Positions 11,421 through 23,242 of a stretch of 64,000 bases of DNA are shown piece after piece (the first letter of the stretch is position 1; each line of letters begins with the position of its first letter). A program made the translations under genes and the position numbers. The notes beneath the pieces were generated by a model, which saw nothing but the letters and a program-made list of their open reading frames with translations, did no database searches and was not told the DNA's origin. Source of the DNA: Aquatica leii. Lineage: Eukaryota; Arthropoda; Insecta; Coleoptera; Lampyridae. The stretch spans positions 171,552,035 to 171,616,034 of the forward strand of contig CM069432.1 of NCBI GenBank assembly GCA_035610365.1, given 5' to 3'.

Positions 11421-11538
11421 AGTGAGTAGGCGAACGATAAAAGCATTATAAAAGTATATAGTACAACTTATAAAAAATATACACAAATATTTACATTCTA
11501 ACATCTAATTTACAAAGTCTTTGGTTTGAAATACACTA

Positions 11539-14500
11539 TCACGTCGTGTACCATTCTGCGATATTTTTTGGAAATCGCACGGTTCTTCCCGATTTCGTCT
11601 TCTTTTCTTCTGCGGCGCTACTGTTTTCTGTACGCCTCTGATTATCGGCTTGAAGTTCTTGTTGTTCCATATTAGTATTAACTTCGCTTTTGTTATGTCC
11701 GTGACATTCGGTTTTGTTTGTTTCTATATATGCACGCTTGAGGCGATCTATAGATATTTCCTGTTGTTTTCCTTTGATCAACACAGTGAAATGTTTGTCG
11801 GTAGTTTTAAGAACTGGAAATGGTCCATCATATGGATTTTTTAATGCTCCTTGTACTCCATCAGCGCGAACAAAAACAAATTTTGCAGTATGTAGGTCTT
11901 TTGAGACGTATACCTGCCGGTTGCTATGATTACTAGTTCGTGTGAATTGGATTTTTTGCATGTGGGCTTCGAGTTCACCTGCGAAGTTGGTACCTGCTGT
12001 TGCGCTTCTACTTTGAGCGGATTGTTCAATGAGGTCACAGGGAAGTCTTAGTGTTGTTCCATATACCAATTGGGATGCCGTTGAACCAATATCTTCTTTC
12101 AGGTCACATCGTATACCGAGTAATACTAATGGTAGTGCTTGTACCCAAGAAACATCGTGACTTTTCAGGGCTGCTTTTAATCGCCTGTGGAATCGTTCTA
12201 CCAATCCATTAGAAATTGGGTGAAAAGCTGTCGTTCGTACTCTTTGGATGCCGAGTATGTTTCTCATTGATGTAAATAAGGCGGATTCAAACTGAGTTCC
12301 TCTGTCTGTGGTTACTTTGGCTGGTACCCCAAACCGGGATATCCAGTTCTCAACGAAAGCTCTTGCACAGGTTTCAGCTGTAATATCCTTGATTGGGATT
12401 GCTTCTGGCCAACGAGAGAATCGGTCTATTATCGTTAAAATGTACTGAAATCCTTCTGATTGTGGCAGTGGGCCGACAATGTCCATATGCACGTGCAAGA
12501 ATCGAGCATCAACATCAGTGAATGTACCTAGAGGTGCTCTTGTATGCTTATGCACTTTCGTTTTTTGACAGCTGATACAGGTCTTAACCATTTTTGCTGC
12601 ATCTCGCCTTATACCAGGCCAGAAGTACTTGTCAGTTATCTGTTTTACAGTACTTTTTACACCTGGATGTGCAAGGTTGTGTATTAGCTCGAAAACATTG
12701 GTTCTGTATTTTTTAGGTACATATAAACGATTTCCACACGTTGTTTCGTACCAGAGTTTCTTGTCTGACAGAGGGATCTCCAATTTAACGAACGTATACT
12801 TGCTGTCTCGTTGCAGCTCTGCCAGCTCCCTGTCTGTTTCTTGTGCCAATGAAAGCAAATTGGAATCGAATTGGCTAATACCGATGGCTTCAACTCGTGA
12901 CAATGAATCAGCTGGTAGATTTTCCTTGCCTGGAATATACTGGATGTCTGTGCTAAATTGGGATATGAAGTCCAGTTGACGAATCTGCCTTGGACTAGCT
13001 TTCTCTGGTTTTTTGTGAAAGGCAAACACAAGCGGCTTGTGGTCACAGTAGATCGTAAAATCTCTTCCTTCTAGTAGATGTTGAAACTGCATAATCGTTT
13101 TATAGATCGCCAACAGCTCTCTGTCGTATGTACTATAGTTTCGTTCTGCTGGCGTCAGTTTTTGAGAGAAGAATGCGATTGGTCGTTGTGAATCATTCTC
13201 GATTTGCTGGATTACACCTCCGATTGCTAGGCTTGAGGCATCTGTAGCGATGCTTAATTTGCAGCTGCTTTTCGGATATGCAAGGGTTGCTGTGTTGACC
13301 AAATCGTCTTTACATTTGTTGAAAGCTATAACTGCTTCCTCAGTAGGTTCAATCGGTATATTCCTTCTTGTGCATCCGTTTAGTAAGGCATTCAGTGGTA
13401 TCTGCGTTTCTGCTGCATTGGACACCCATCTACGATAATAATTGACCATACCCAAGAACCGTTGTAACTCTTTTGAAGTTTTTGGGAAACTTAATTTTGT
13501 TATAGCCTCGACTTTTTCAGAGAGTGGTTTGATACCTTCAGGGGAGACTTCGACTCCTAGAAAATTTATATGGCTAACCCCAAAAATGCATTTGGCTGGA
13601 TTGATCACGACACCATGGTGGTTTAGTCTTTGGAGAACTTGGTTCACATGTATTAGGTGCTCGTCATGCGATTCAGATGCTATTAAAATATCGTCTAAGT
13701 ATGCATAGACGAAGTTGAGCCCTTGCAGTATTTGGTCTATAAACCGCTGGAAGGTTTGTGCTGCATTCCTGAGTCCAAAGGGAGTTCTCAAGAATTCAAA
13801 TAGTCCAAAGGGGGTGCAAATAGCAGTCTTCGCTCTGTCGGTGGGATTGACTGGAATTTGGTAATACGCTTTTACCAAATCGATAGAAGTAAAAATTTTC
13901 TTTCCGCTTAGATTGTGGGCGAAATCTTGAATGTGTGGAATCGGGTATCGATCTGGAACTGTCTTCGCATTCAATTGTCGAAAATCTCCACACGCTCTCC
14001 AACCGCCAGATTTTTTGGAAACCAAATGAAGTGGGCTTGCCCATTGTGAGGATGATGGTTGTATTATTCCAGCATCCAGCATAGCTTCAAATTCTTGACG
14101 TGCTATGCGGTACTTATCTGGTGCAAGTCTACGGGGCTTACTATATACAGGGGGTCCAGTTGTATCTATGTGGTGAAACACATTGTGTCGCGGTTCTTGC
14201 AGCTTACTTGTAGGCCTGATAACATCAGGGTATTTTCGTATAAGCTTTTGGTATACCTCGCTTGTTTCGATTAATGCATGGATACCTACGTGTTTTGCTT
14301 GTTTCACTGGACACTCCACACTTAGGTTAGTATGTACATCAAGAAGTTTTTTGTTTGCTACATCTACCACTAACTTATAGTATTTTAGAAAATCTGCTCC
14401 TAAGATAGCATCTGTTACATCAGCTATAACAAATGTCCAAGAGAAAGTTCTACGTAGTCCTAAATCTAATGTTATTGTTTTTTCACCAAAAGTTTTAATT

Positions 14501-14604
14501 CGTGCACCACTCGCGGATTGCAGTTGAAATCGTGGAACAACACTACCGAGATGCTTAGTTTTAAATTGTGCAGGAAGTACACTCAAGTCAGCACCTGTGT
14601 CCAC
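11539..14604 (-). CDS. pol: Pol polyprotein: protease, RT, RNase H, integrase
   Basis: An open frame of 1021 codons. In order: aspartic protease with DTGAD and later ILGADFL; reverse transcriptase with the [10 protein letters not shown] catalytic box near residue 300; RNase H ([17 protein letters not shown], then [12 protein letters not shown]); an H2C2-type zinc site (HPGVKS...CISCQKTK); and an integrase core ([12 protein letters not shown], then [10 protein letters not shown] and a downstream Glu region), ending in a basic tail. It copies element RNA to DNA and inserts it in the genome. The open frame begins inside the protease active site, so the true N-terminus lies upstream, joined to gag by the read-through or frameshifting used in this family. 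Confidence 0.9.
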   Translation of the reverse strand: MDTGADLSVLPAQFKTKHLGSVVPRFQLQSASGARIKTFGEKTITLDLGLRRTFSWTFVIADVTDAILGADFLKYYKLVVDVANKKLLDVHTNLSVECPVKQAKHVGIHALIETSEVYQKLIRKYPDVIRPTSKLQEPRHNVFHHIDTTGPPVYSKPRRLAPDKYRIARQEFEAMLDAGIIQPSSSQWASPLHLVSKKSGGWRACGDFRQLNAKTVPDRYPIPHIQDFAHNLSGKKIFTSIDLVKAYYQIPVNPTDRAKTAICTPFGLFEFLRTPFGLRNAAQTFQRFIDQILQGLNFVYAYLDDILIASESHDEHLIHVNQVLQRLNHHGVVINPAKCIFGVSHINFLGVEVSPEGIKPLSEKVEAITKLSFPKTSKELQRFLGMVNYYRRWVSNAAETQIPLNALLNGCTRRNIPIEPTEEAVIAFNKCKDDLVNTATLAYPKSSCKLSIATDASSLAIGGVIQQIENDSQRPIAFFSQKLTPAERNYSTYDRELLAIYKTIMQFQHLLEGRDFTIYCDHKPLVFAFHKKPEKASPRQIRQLDFISQFSTDIQYIPGKENLPADSLSRVEAIGISQFDSNLLSLAQETDRELAELQRDSKYTFVKLEIPLSDKKLWYETTCGNRLYVPKKYRTNVFELIHNLAHPGVKSTVKQITDKYFWPGIRRDAAKMVKTCISCQKTKVHKHTRAPLGTFTDVDARFLHVHMDIVGPLPQSEGFQYILTIIDRFSRWPEAIPIKDITAETCARAFVENWISRFGVPAKVTTDRGTQFESALFTSMRNILGIQRVRTTAFHPISNGLVERFHRRLKAALKSHDVSWVQALPLVLLGIRCDLKEDIGSTASQLVYGTTLRLPCDLIEQSAQSRSATAGTNFAGELEAHMQKIQFTRTSNHSNRQVYVSKDLHTAKFVFVRADGVQGALKNPYDGPFPVLKTTDKHFTVLIKGKQQEISIDRLKRAYIETNKTECHGHNKSEVNTNMEQQELQADNQRRTENSSAAEEKKTKSGRTVRFPKNIAEWYTT

Positions 14605-14677
14605 TAAAAGTCTGATTTTGTTTTTCGGTCACTTATGAAAAGCCTGTGGTTTGCGTTGTTGCTTGCAGAGGCTACAG

Positions 14678-15568
14678 TTACCCCTGCGTTGGTGTCAAGT
14701 TTTTTTGATCATACGAACATGGCTGTCTGCATTTTCGAGATTGTGCTCCAAACTTCGCATGATACCAACAGTACCCGTCAGCTGATGTGACAGAACGTTC
14801 TCTACTTTTGCTTCTGCTGAAATTTCTATGACGGCTAGAACTTCTTTGTCTACGAATTTGTTTTTCCAGACCATCGATCCTTTTCATAAGCTGTCGTACC
14901 AAATCATCCAATGTTTCACCGCCATTTTGTGCTACGTTTGGTGTGGTATTGGTAGAGGCTCTGGGACGCGTTGAGATGGTAGCACTGGTAGCAGTGGTGG
15001 GATGCGTTTCCGGCTGGAACGTTACTGGAGCAATGGCGGACGGCGTGGTTTCGATTATTTTGTCAGCTACTTCCGCTAGTTGCTCTAGTCCTAAGGTGAG
15101 GGATACTAAAATCGGCTGTATACTCACAGGCATTTGTTGCAAGAAAAGCTCCTTAATAATTTTTTCGTCTATTGCCTGTGTATTGACTAGCGACTTCATG
15201 TGCCTTAATAATTGCGACGGCTTACGATCTCCTAATTCCTGTCCAACGAGAAGTTGTTTTAATTTTTGCGTTTCTGTGAGGGATGTCCTGGCAATAATTG
15301 CCTTCTTTAAATTTGTATAAGGCTCGTGTCCTGGCGGTTCTGTGATGATGTCGGAAACTTCGCCCGCAATTTCCGGTGGCAGCACTGAGATCACGTGGTA
15401 AAACTTAGTTTCCTCGCGGGTGATTTTTGGAGAAGCTAAATTGAATTTTGCTTCGGCCATTACGAACCATAGTTCCACTTTATTACCCCAGAATGGAGGC
15501 AATGTTACCGTTGTAGCAGCGATTTGAGTTGTAGGTGCAACTTGAACAACTTCAGGTTCTTCTGCCAT
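14678..15568 (-). CDS. gag: Gag of the CsRn1-like element
   Basis: A 296-codon frame. The N-terminal part has LPPFWGNKVELWFVMAEAKF and ITREETKFYHVISVLPPEIA, the conserved gag core found in CsRn1-like elements of insects and ticks. A Thr/Ala/Pro-rich linker (about 175-215) leads to a basic Arg/Ser region and the CHCC motif CWYHAKFGAQSRKCRQPC at about 267-284. Role: packaging element RNA into particles. It starts about 65 bases inside the 5' LTR end. Confidence 0.85.
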   Translation of the reverse strand: MAEEPEVVQVAPTTQIAATTVTLPPFWGNKVELWFVMAEAKFNLASPKITREETKFYHVISVLPPEIAGEVSDIITEPPGHEPYTNLKKAIIARTSLTETQKLKQLLVGQELGDRKPSQLLRHMKSLVNTQAIDEKIIKELFLQQMPVSIQPILVSLTLGLEQLAEVADKIIETTPSAIAPVTFQPETHPTTATSATISTRPRASTNTTPNVAQNGGETLDDLVRQLMKRIDGLEKQIRRQRSSSRHRNFSRSKSRERSVTSADGYCWYHAKFGAQSRKCRQPCSYDQKNLTPTQG

Positions 15569-15620
15569 TATAAGCTATTTTTACACGTGTATTCGCGATT
15601 TTATAATAAAAATAATTCAC

Positions 15621-15631
15621 CGGGGTCACCA
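15621..15631 (-). other. Primer binding site (tRNA-Trp type)
   Basis: On the minus strand, TGGTGACCCCG starts four bases after the 5' LTR. It complements the 3' end of animal tRNA-Trp (CGGGGTCA plus CCA), the primer type reported for CsRn1 elements. Confidence 0.75.
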
Positions 15632-15635
15632 ATTA

Positions 15636-15837
15636 TGGGGTTCGGTTGTTCAAATTAATAAATTTACACCTAATTAACAACTTGTTTAATAACGACTTAG
15701 ACACTTACATATGTACGTTACGATAACCTTCGATGCCAACGCGCGAGTGGCGGAAAAAGCTTGTTGCTAGTTCCGCTACGTCTATTTGACTTGCGCATGG
15801 TATATAATTTACAATAAGTGGTGTAGATGGCGCCACA
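15636..15837 (-). repeat. 5' LTR of the CsRn1-like element
   Basis: 202 bp, apparently identical to 11205-11406, ending at the AACGTA duplication. Confidence 0.9.
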
Positions 15838-15843
15838 AACGTA
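15838..15843. repeat. Target site duplication, right
   Basis: AACGTA, matching 11199-11204. Confidence 0.8.
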
Positions 15844-17260
15844 TAATTCAATTTTTACTAAATTTCTAATACTTTGTCAAAGAACTGAGAGAAAGAAATT
15901 ATTTGTAAAAAGTAATTAATAGGTGTAATTTTTGTTTTAAAGGTACTTAAACTACTACATGTTTTTATTTCATGTGGCAACTTATTATACATGATTAAAC
16001 TATAAAAATAAAGAATTTTTTGAACTTGCAAGACGTACCTACATTTTTAGTAGGTATAGAAATTATCATTATTATTCCTTGTATAATAGTTATGAATATT
16101 AAAATCCTTAATAATGAAATTGTTAGAATATTTAGGAGGAAAACCATTTACTATTTTGAAAATAAAAATAAAATATTTAATTTATATTTTTTACTAATTG
16201 AACACCAATTTAATGTCTTCAGCATGCAATCGGTAGGTGTGTAGGTACTTACTACATTGCAGAATAATGCGCATTCCTCGGTTTTGTAAATGCTGTAATT
16301 TTTGTAAGTTTGATTTGTTTATTAGATAGTTTATTGAAGAACAGTATTCAAAAATTGGCTTAATTGTTGCGTTTTAAATATTAATAAAAGTACTACTATC
16401 GGTTTCAAATAGTAAGACACCCGAGTTTAGAATGTTATAATTTTTTTAATTTGGCGTTCGATTGTTTTGATATTTGTCATGAATGAACCTTGTACACTGT
16501 GTCGCATTTATAATGGCGTGGTTAAAATCGCATAATATTTACATGATGTGTTAGTTGTTCCCCTTTAATGGCATACATATAAATAAAATAAGATGAGATG
16601 GATTTTTCTATTGTGTGAGAATGTCTTATGACCGTTAATCACCGTATTCTTTGTTTACATATTTACGTTCAAAATTGAAACTGTTTAATTGTCTGAATTT
16701 GCTACTATATTAAATATAGCTATCAAACAATCACTTTTTATATTAAAAAAACCTATAATGCCAGGTTTGGTAATGTCCAAGTTGCAAAATTTTTGGTTTA
16801 ATAATTAATCTTTCCATTACAATTAAGTTTGGTCATTTTGTAACAAAATAAAAGTTACAATAAAAAAGCTTGTTCATATTTTATTTTCAATCTAACTTGC
16901 CGGTCCCCGAAATTCATTTGTTGTGGTTAAAAAAAATTAACTGGATATTATCGTCGTTTTCTGATTAGGAAATATTTTAAACTATTTAAACTGTTAAGAA
17001 AAAGTAAAAATAAGATTTTGACTATTATTGAGTAAAAAGTAATTTAACAATAATATTATTATTGTAAAATTGTTTGACTTAATTTAAAATCGTTTAAATT
17101 TCCCTGTAATTGTAATTCCGATGGTATTGTTAAGAAAATATGAAGACAACGAGTCGATCTTCTGCTTATGTTTTATACTTAAGCGCGCATTTCTGCTACT
17201 CGAAAAAATGCTGATACATAGAATTATCTAGTAAAATCGAATACACGCAGACTATACGTT
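15844..17260. other. Right part of B, no gene recognised
   Basis: AT-rich. A frame at 16020-16244 has no recognisable domain. A GC-richer patch near 17270-17390 precedes the right motif array. Confidence 0.4.
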
Positions 17261-17412
17261 TTCTGCACGTTATTAGACCCGTTCAACGTTGCCGCATGCT
17301 GGGCCACACAACGTACCGTTCGTGAAGAACGAGAACGTGTATATAAAAGAGACCTCTGCAGTGGTCTCGTCCGAACTATTCTGTCTATAGTGAATATATT
17401 AACGTACCTTTT

Positions 17413-17570
17413 ATGAGCCCGACCTAAAATTCGTATTTACACGTTTCAATGCATTTGATATCATATTTTGACTATATACACATGGATACGTTGTTGAGCC
17501 CGAAAGTGGGCTCAATAACGAATTTTCGGGCTCGAAAGCGTAGTGTTTGTATATTCTACGGGCTCAACAA
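17413..17570 (-). repeat. Right subterminal GAGCCCG array of B
   Basis: ATGAGCCCGACC, GTTGTTGAGCCCG, GTGGGCTCAATAAC, TCGGGCTCG and CGGGCTCAACAAC lie within about 160 bases. Here the motif occurs in both orientations, whereas the left array has one. Confidence 0.6.
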
Positions 17571-17596
17571 CTACCGGTTTATATGTCTATATATAC

Positions 17597-17614
17597 ATAT
17601 ATATATATATATAT
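17597..17614. repeat. (TA)n run between B and A'
   Basis: A TA run at the inner end of A', mirror of 9231-9254. Confidence 0.85.
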
Positions 17615-20600
17615 CTGTTTCTGTATCAAGTCTAGATCCGAGGAAAATCATGATAACCCGAGATCCGCCACAAGGAAAAAATATAAGAATTTTTTTTCTG
17701 CCTTAATACGTTTACGTCAAGCAACTGAACCATTTTTCCCTCAGAGGGGAAAAGATTTTGCAAATTGATAAACCAGTAACAAAACTAGATCCTTTAGAAT
17801 AAGAGTTAAGTCAACGTATATGTTTGTTTATTTAGAGATACATGAGTGAACGTGAGATCCAGCAGCGTTGTCAACTTCTGGGATCTCACGTTGAGCAAAA
17901 TTCAACTACAATAAGATACAAATAATGACGGCGCAAGTTAATTCTATTAATAGACCTCTTATTATACAGAATCTGCTGTGTGACCTTGCAACAAGTTTCA
18001 GTTCAGTGTGATTATAATATTGTATTAAGTTACTTCTTATTAAACAAAGTTATCTTTCGTTTTGAATTAATTTTGTTGTCTAACTTAGCAGCAGGTTGAA
18101 TTTTACAACGTTTTCGATAGTGGATTTTATTAAAATTAACGTTAGTACACAAATGTTAATAACTCAAGTTGAAAATAAATACTTATTGTTTTACGTTATA
18201 GTAATATAGTAAAAACATTCGAAATATAAAAACTATTAGTTTTGTATTATTAAGATAAGAAAGAAGTCAGTAATGTAAAATACAATTTAAAATCAAACTT
18301 TCAAGTTTACATCGATATGAAATTTTATAGTGATTTTTTTGTTTGTTTATATGTTTTTTTAGTTTTTAATTAAAGACACTTAGGACATAATGGTTTGGTG
18401 TGTTTTATGTAGTTGTAATAGTAGAAAAAGTGTAAATAAGAAGGTTTAATTGAGTAATACATTTACATGTACCTACATTGACACTTCCATTAGCCTTACA
18501 TTTGATATTAAGAATCTTTTTGAATTAAACCTAAATTTTAAATCACTGTTTTTTAATTTACATTATTTGATTTGTCACATATCTTTTATTGACATTTTTA
18601 AAGTTTATTAATTAAACCATTTAGATAACTTTTTATCTTTATTTTGCACATTATTTTCTTCTACAATTTCTGGCCATAAGTACATACATTGATTTCAAAT
18701 GTTGATGTTTTACATATAATGGAACTAAAATTTCTAAGTTTTTTAATCGAAAGAACTGTTTATAGTATATTACAACTGATCATAAAGTAAACAATAGTTT
18801 CCAACGAGATTCATAAAAATTGTTACCAAATTAACTAGTCTTAGTCTAAAAAATCTCATCTTTACTTTACATTAATGAAGTTGTTAGAAAAATTAAAGTA
18901 AATATTGCTTACTTGCGTAGATCCACAATTATCCAAAAATAGTTTTTTTTAGCAAGTTACAGTATTTTAACATTATAATTATGATTGTATGTTTGAAACA
19001 TTGAAATTAGAGCAGTTACAATTTTTTTCTAAGGATAACTTCAAGTAACTTGATAAATCATTGTATGTTTGTAAATTAACATATAACTTGTTGATCTCAA
19101 AAATTTTCAATGTACGAATAATGTCAAAACTTTAATTATTATGTAATTCTTGATAGCAAACTAAGTCACGGCTAGTAGTTTCACTTTATACATAGAAAAT
19201 AGATGCTTTATGTTATCTCCAACTGATGATTTAAGAGTCGATATAAAAGCTTTTGTTAAGGTAATTTAAAAAGTACATTATGTGTTTCCTTTTTTGTTTT
19301 TTCTTGCAGCTTAGAACGCGTTGTAGTGAAACCATTTTGAATTTATAGGTTTGATCCTAGTTTAATTTTGTCAACCAAAAGAAAAAACTGAACTTGACTT
19401 TTGCGTCTTTGTTGTTTGTGAACTCAAACAAACTGACGTTTTAGAAGACATTCCAGCTTGCAACTTCAGAGTGCTAATTGCCATTGATGAAACTGAAAAT
19501 TTTAGTGATGGACGGACAAGTTTAACTTATTAGGAACCATCGAAGTTTAATAGTCTGGTTGTTCTATTAAGTTAGACGAAAATCACTTATAATCAAATCA
19601 AGAATAGTCAATGGTCAATTACAAATCTTTAACCTATACAATTATTTACAAAATAAAGTACTGGTATTTTAAGATAAATTCTTTTTGACAAAAATCAATA
19701 TTTCTTTTACACAGAGCTTTAAATCATATTTTTTTGTAGTACAAAACATTTCAAATACAATCGTAACTTCAGTTTGTTATACTGTGTAGCTAAAAAAGTA
19801 ATACAATTTTTGAATAATTAACAAAGAATTATGTCATGTACATACATATAGTTAAAATTTTTTGTAAAACTAGAAAAATTTTTAGAGCTGTTATGATAAT
19901 TTGTAAATTCGTGCAAAATACAACAGCTTGTGTTTGTCCAAACTTTTTTTTAGAGTACTTTGACTTGTTTCTATGTTTCAATTACAGAGTTTACATAAAT
20001 GGCATATCTTTTATGCAGTCGCAACACTCGTATAAAAAACGTTATGAACTCTAATTGTGTCTTAATTTTTTAATAGTATAACAAACAGAAAGTGTAAAAC
20101 TGTCTTAACATATTTTGTTACGCATAGGCCTGATTTCTTTTTCCTGAGCAAAGTTGGAATCTCACTAATATTGTATGAACGTTGTATTATGATTATTTCG
20201 GCTTAAAACTAAACAACATATATAAATGATGGGCATTACATAAAATATGCCATGCACGTAATGAGCATCCTAAAAAATAAAAGCGTGTTTGTTATTTGTT
20301 TATTTTTACACTTTGGTGGAAATCAGTAAATAATGCCAAATGCTTCTTTAGTGCCACGTTAAAGTTACAAAATACCATCTTTCTAAATCTAATAAATCTA
20401 ATCCAATAAAGTAAAAACTCATAAAATTAGAAATGTATAATGTGATCAACCAAGAAGTGTTTTAAAGTCGCAGCACTAAACTCAAGCTTAATAAAACAAT
20501 TTTATGTAAATTTAACTATTCTAAAGGATTCCGCTGAAATTTTGAGATCTTGGAGAGAAAGATTAACATCTTGACCGTTACGTGTTACAGTAATTTTTTT

Positions 20601-23205
20601 TATGTACCTTAGCTTTAATGTTTAAGTTATTAAAAATCGCGCGAATTCTGTAACAAATGTAATTCAACACACCATCAACTTCGTTATATTAGTTAATTAG
20701 GAAAAATACCTACGTTGAAAAAAAAAACCAACATAAATATTTAATAGAAGAATCCGTTGTTTTTTTTTGGTTAAATTGAAACTGCATTTATGACGTATAT
20801 GAGTTTTATTTTAAATTCTTAAGCTTTCGCGGTTGATATGTTTATGATTATAAACAACTTTCGGCTTAGACCGCGTCGTAGTAAAACACCCAGACTTAGG
20901 CTTGGTCATAGTCTCTTCTTGAGAGCCAAAACAAGAAGTAGAACTTGGCCTTTGCCGTATTGTCGTTCGTGAACCCAAACAAACTGATGTTTTGCAAGAC
21001 ATTGCAGCTTGCATCTTCAGAGTGGTAAATGTCACTAAAAGAAAAAGTATAAATGACGATATTTATACCAATAGCGATTAGCGTGATTAACGAACGTTAT
21101 GTTTTCGTTACCGCTTGACTAATTTCGAACGAAGGCCAAGTTCTACATTATTGTTTTGGCTCTCAAAAAGAAACTATGACCAAGTTTAAGTCTGGGTGTT
21201 TTACTACGACGCGGTCTAAGCCGAAAGTCGCTTATAATCAGTATTTTATTTTATCACGCACGTCTATTACTCAGTGAAAAGTGAAAAGATAACATAATAA
21301 TTTTTGGTAACGTTTTTCTCTTAGTAATAATTAAGCAGTTGTGTTACACCTTCAAGTAGGAAAAGCAAAAAACCTTTCCTTAGTAGATTTTTGCAGGCGA
21401 CGTTTCGTGGCGTTATTGTGCGCATTTCATCATGGCCAATAAAAAACGAGCCCAAGGTGAACTGTCCGATGAACTAGTCACAAAATTAAAATTCAATAAA
21501 TAAACAAACAATGACATTAACAGTTAGTGTAGAGATAAAAATATAATAAATTACAAACAGAAAATCTTTACATAGACAAACATCATCTAACTTATTTATA
21601 GTTAGTTCCAATTGTTTATTTATTTATTGAATATTAATTTTGTGACTAGCTTATCGAACAGCTCATCTTGGGTCCGTTTTTTATTGGCCATGATGAAATG
21701 TGCTCAATAGCGCTACGAAACGTCGCCTATAAAAATCTACCAAGAGTGACTTTTTTGCCTATCCTACCTGAAAGTGTAATACAACTACTAAATAAAAATG
21801 TATCTTACCACAGAATAATTATTGAAAGAATTTGTAAAACACATCCCTTACGAATTATACGCTATACTTTTTCTACAACTATAATCTGTTTAATTATTAA
21901 TCAAAGTCAAATTAAACTTTTTACAAGAACAAATAACGCAAAAAATAAATAATCTGAAATTCAAAATTTGTGTTGGTAGTATACCTGCAGTAATACCTAA
22001 ACCGACAATTAAAAATTATATGTCGAAACCAGTCCAAACTGTATTTATTTTATGTCAATTTGTCAGTGTCAATTTAATAAATTATAAGTGTAACTATTAT
22101 TTGAGTTTTAGCTATTTACATTTTAGTTAACTTTATGAATCATTTACTAAGTTTAATTTTTTTAATACATTGATTTTAAGCAAACGTTAATATGAATGAG
22201 CTGAGTCAGTTTAAAAAATATCGATTGTTTACAACATTTTGCTTTTACAGCTAGTAAATAAAAGAAATGTATTTATGAGAAATGTAAATGTTATTTCTTA
22301 CAAGCTATAAAGAATAAGATGTGAATATGACAAAGCAAATAAGGTAAATTTGTAAATATTTAGAAATAATTTGTAATTAATGGGTGTTATTATTCGGATT
22401 GGAGATTCACAAACTAAAAAAGTAATAAGAAAATTAGTGGTTTTAATAGCATTGTTTTGGAGTAAAAACTGTTTTAATCTTTTCATAATGAACATTTAGA
22501 AAATGCAAGAAAAAGTTAATTACCGCAATGCATCGAATATGCTACAAAAATCTACTGTGAATTTAAATATAAGAAATATTGCAATAAATAGAAATTTTAA
22601 ACATAACAAATCTATTGCAGCTTAGCAATCTCGTTACTTAGAAAAATGATACTAAAGAAAAAACAAGAAGACAATTACAAAAGTAAAGATAACAGTGATT
22701 GTTTTCGGTAATAATTACTTTTAAATACGTAATTTAAATGCTTATAAACTTTCACAAACAACTCGATTACAATTTTGTTTTATCTAAGTGAACATGTGTA
22801 ACTTAAACGCACATCGACTCGGTAAGAATGTATACAAGATAAAAATAATGCTATCTTTGCGTATAAATAGCTTTAAAACACATATAAAACGAGATCCGAC
22901 AGGTTGCCAAATATACCGGATCTCGACTTAAGTCTAAAATCTAAATTGAAGTTATATACAATAAAATTACTAGGGCGCCCTCTTCAGCTTAAACAGTTGA
23001 ACTGCTTGTGTATAAAATTGGTCAAAAAGGGTAAAAAGTGAGCTCCAGGCAAAAATTTGGAATTTTACTCTACATCAAATGTCTTCTTGAAAAAACATTA
23101 TATACACATAGATACAAGGTGAGATCCAAAATCGGATCTCACCTTACAAAACGGATCTAGTGTTGTTCAGTTTATAAGACGAACGGATCTGACCTTGTTA
23201 CAAAA

Positions 23206-23209
<4 letters not shown>
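17615..23209 (-). mobile_element. Unit A': inverted second copy of A
   Basis: Reverse-complement copy of 3603-9230, about 5.6 kb, with the same motif arrays (17630-17890 and 22920-23195), the same internal foldback MITE, the same exon-like blocks (20811-21035 and 19370-19540) and the same edges. The sequences look about 97-99 percent identical by eye, with a roughly 50 base difference near 18560-18610. It is either a second insertion of the same family next to B or the second arm of a giant inverted repeat. Confidence 0.65.
21335..21789. mobile_element. Foldback MITE inside A'
   Basis: Mirror copy of 5079-5529 at the same place in the unit, so inherited with it rather than inserted independently. 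Confidence 0.6.

Positions 23210-23241
<32 letters not shown>
23210..23241. repeat. (TA)n run, outer right edge of composite
   Basis: A pure TA run where similarity between A and A' ends, mirror of 3572-3602. Confidence 0.9.

Positions 23242-23242
<1 letters not shown>

Larger units (their letters stand above)
11205..15837 (-). mobile_element. CsRn1-clade Ty3/Gypsy LTR element, looks whole
   Basis: Complete LTR element on the minus strand: two 202 bp LTRs with TG...CA ends that look identical, a tRNA-Trp-type primer site, a polypurine tract, gag and pol. The gag has a CHCC motif instead of the usual CCHC knuckle, and the primer site TGGTGACCCCG fits tRNA-Trp; both are hallmarks of the CsRn1 clade (CsRn1 of Clonorchis, Kabuki of Bombyx). 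Gag and pol lie in different frames, as is common in the family. The identical LTRs and clear 6 bp target duplication point to a very recent insertion. Confidence 0.9.
9255..17596. mobile_element. Unit B: (TA)n-bounded element with later insertions
   Basis: This lies exactly between the inner (TA)n runs of A and A'. Both ends read inward to TTGTTGAGCCCG about 25 bases from the TA run (ATAAATAGCACC-TTGTTGAGCCCG on the left, ATAAACCGGTAG-TTGTTGAGCCCG on the right). GAGCCCG-type motifs cluster at both ends. Without the LTR element and foldback MITE inserted in it, B would be about 3.4 kb. The layout is the same as A but with a different motif, suggesting a related (TA)n-targeting family. A possible first exon lies at 10742-10790; no full gene is visible. 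Confidence 0.5.

Noticed and set aside
11650-14380. Many plus-strand frames opposite pol
   Set aside because: They are shadows of the 1021-codon pol frame; none has its own domain.
3572-23241. The mirrored structure as a mere assembly error
   Set aside because: A and A' differ at scattered positions and by an indel near 18.6 kb, so they are not one sequence assembled twice; long reads would still be the decisive check.
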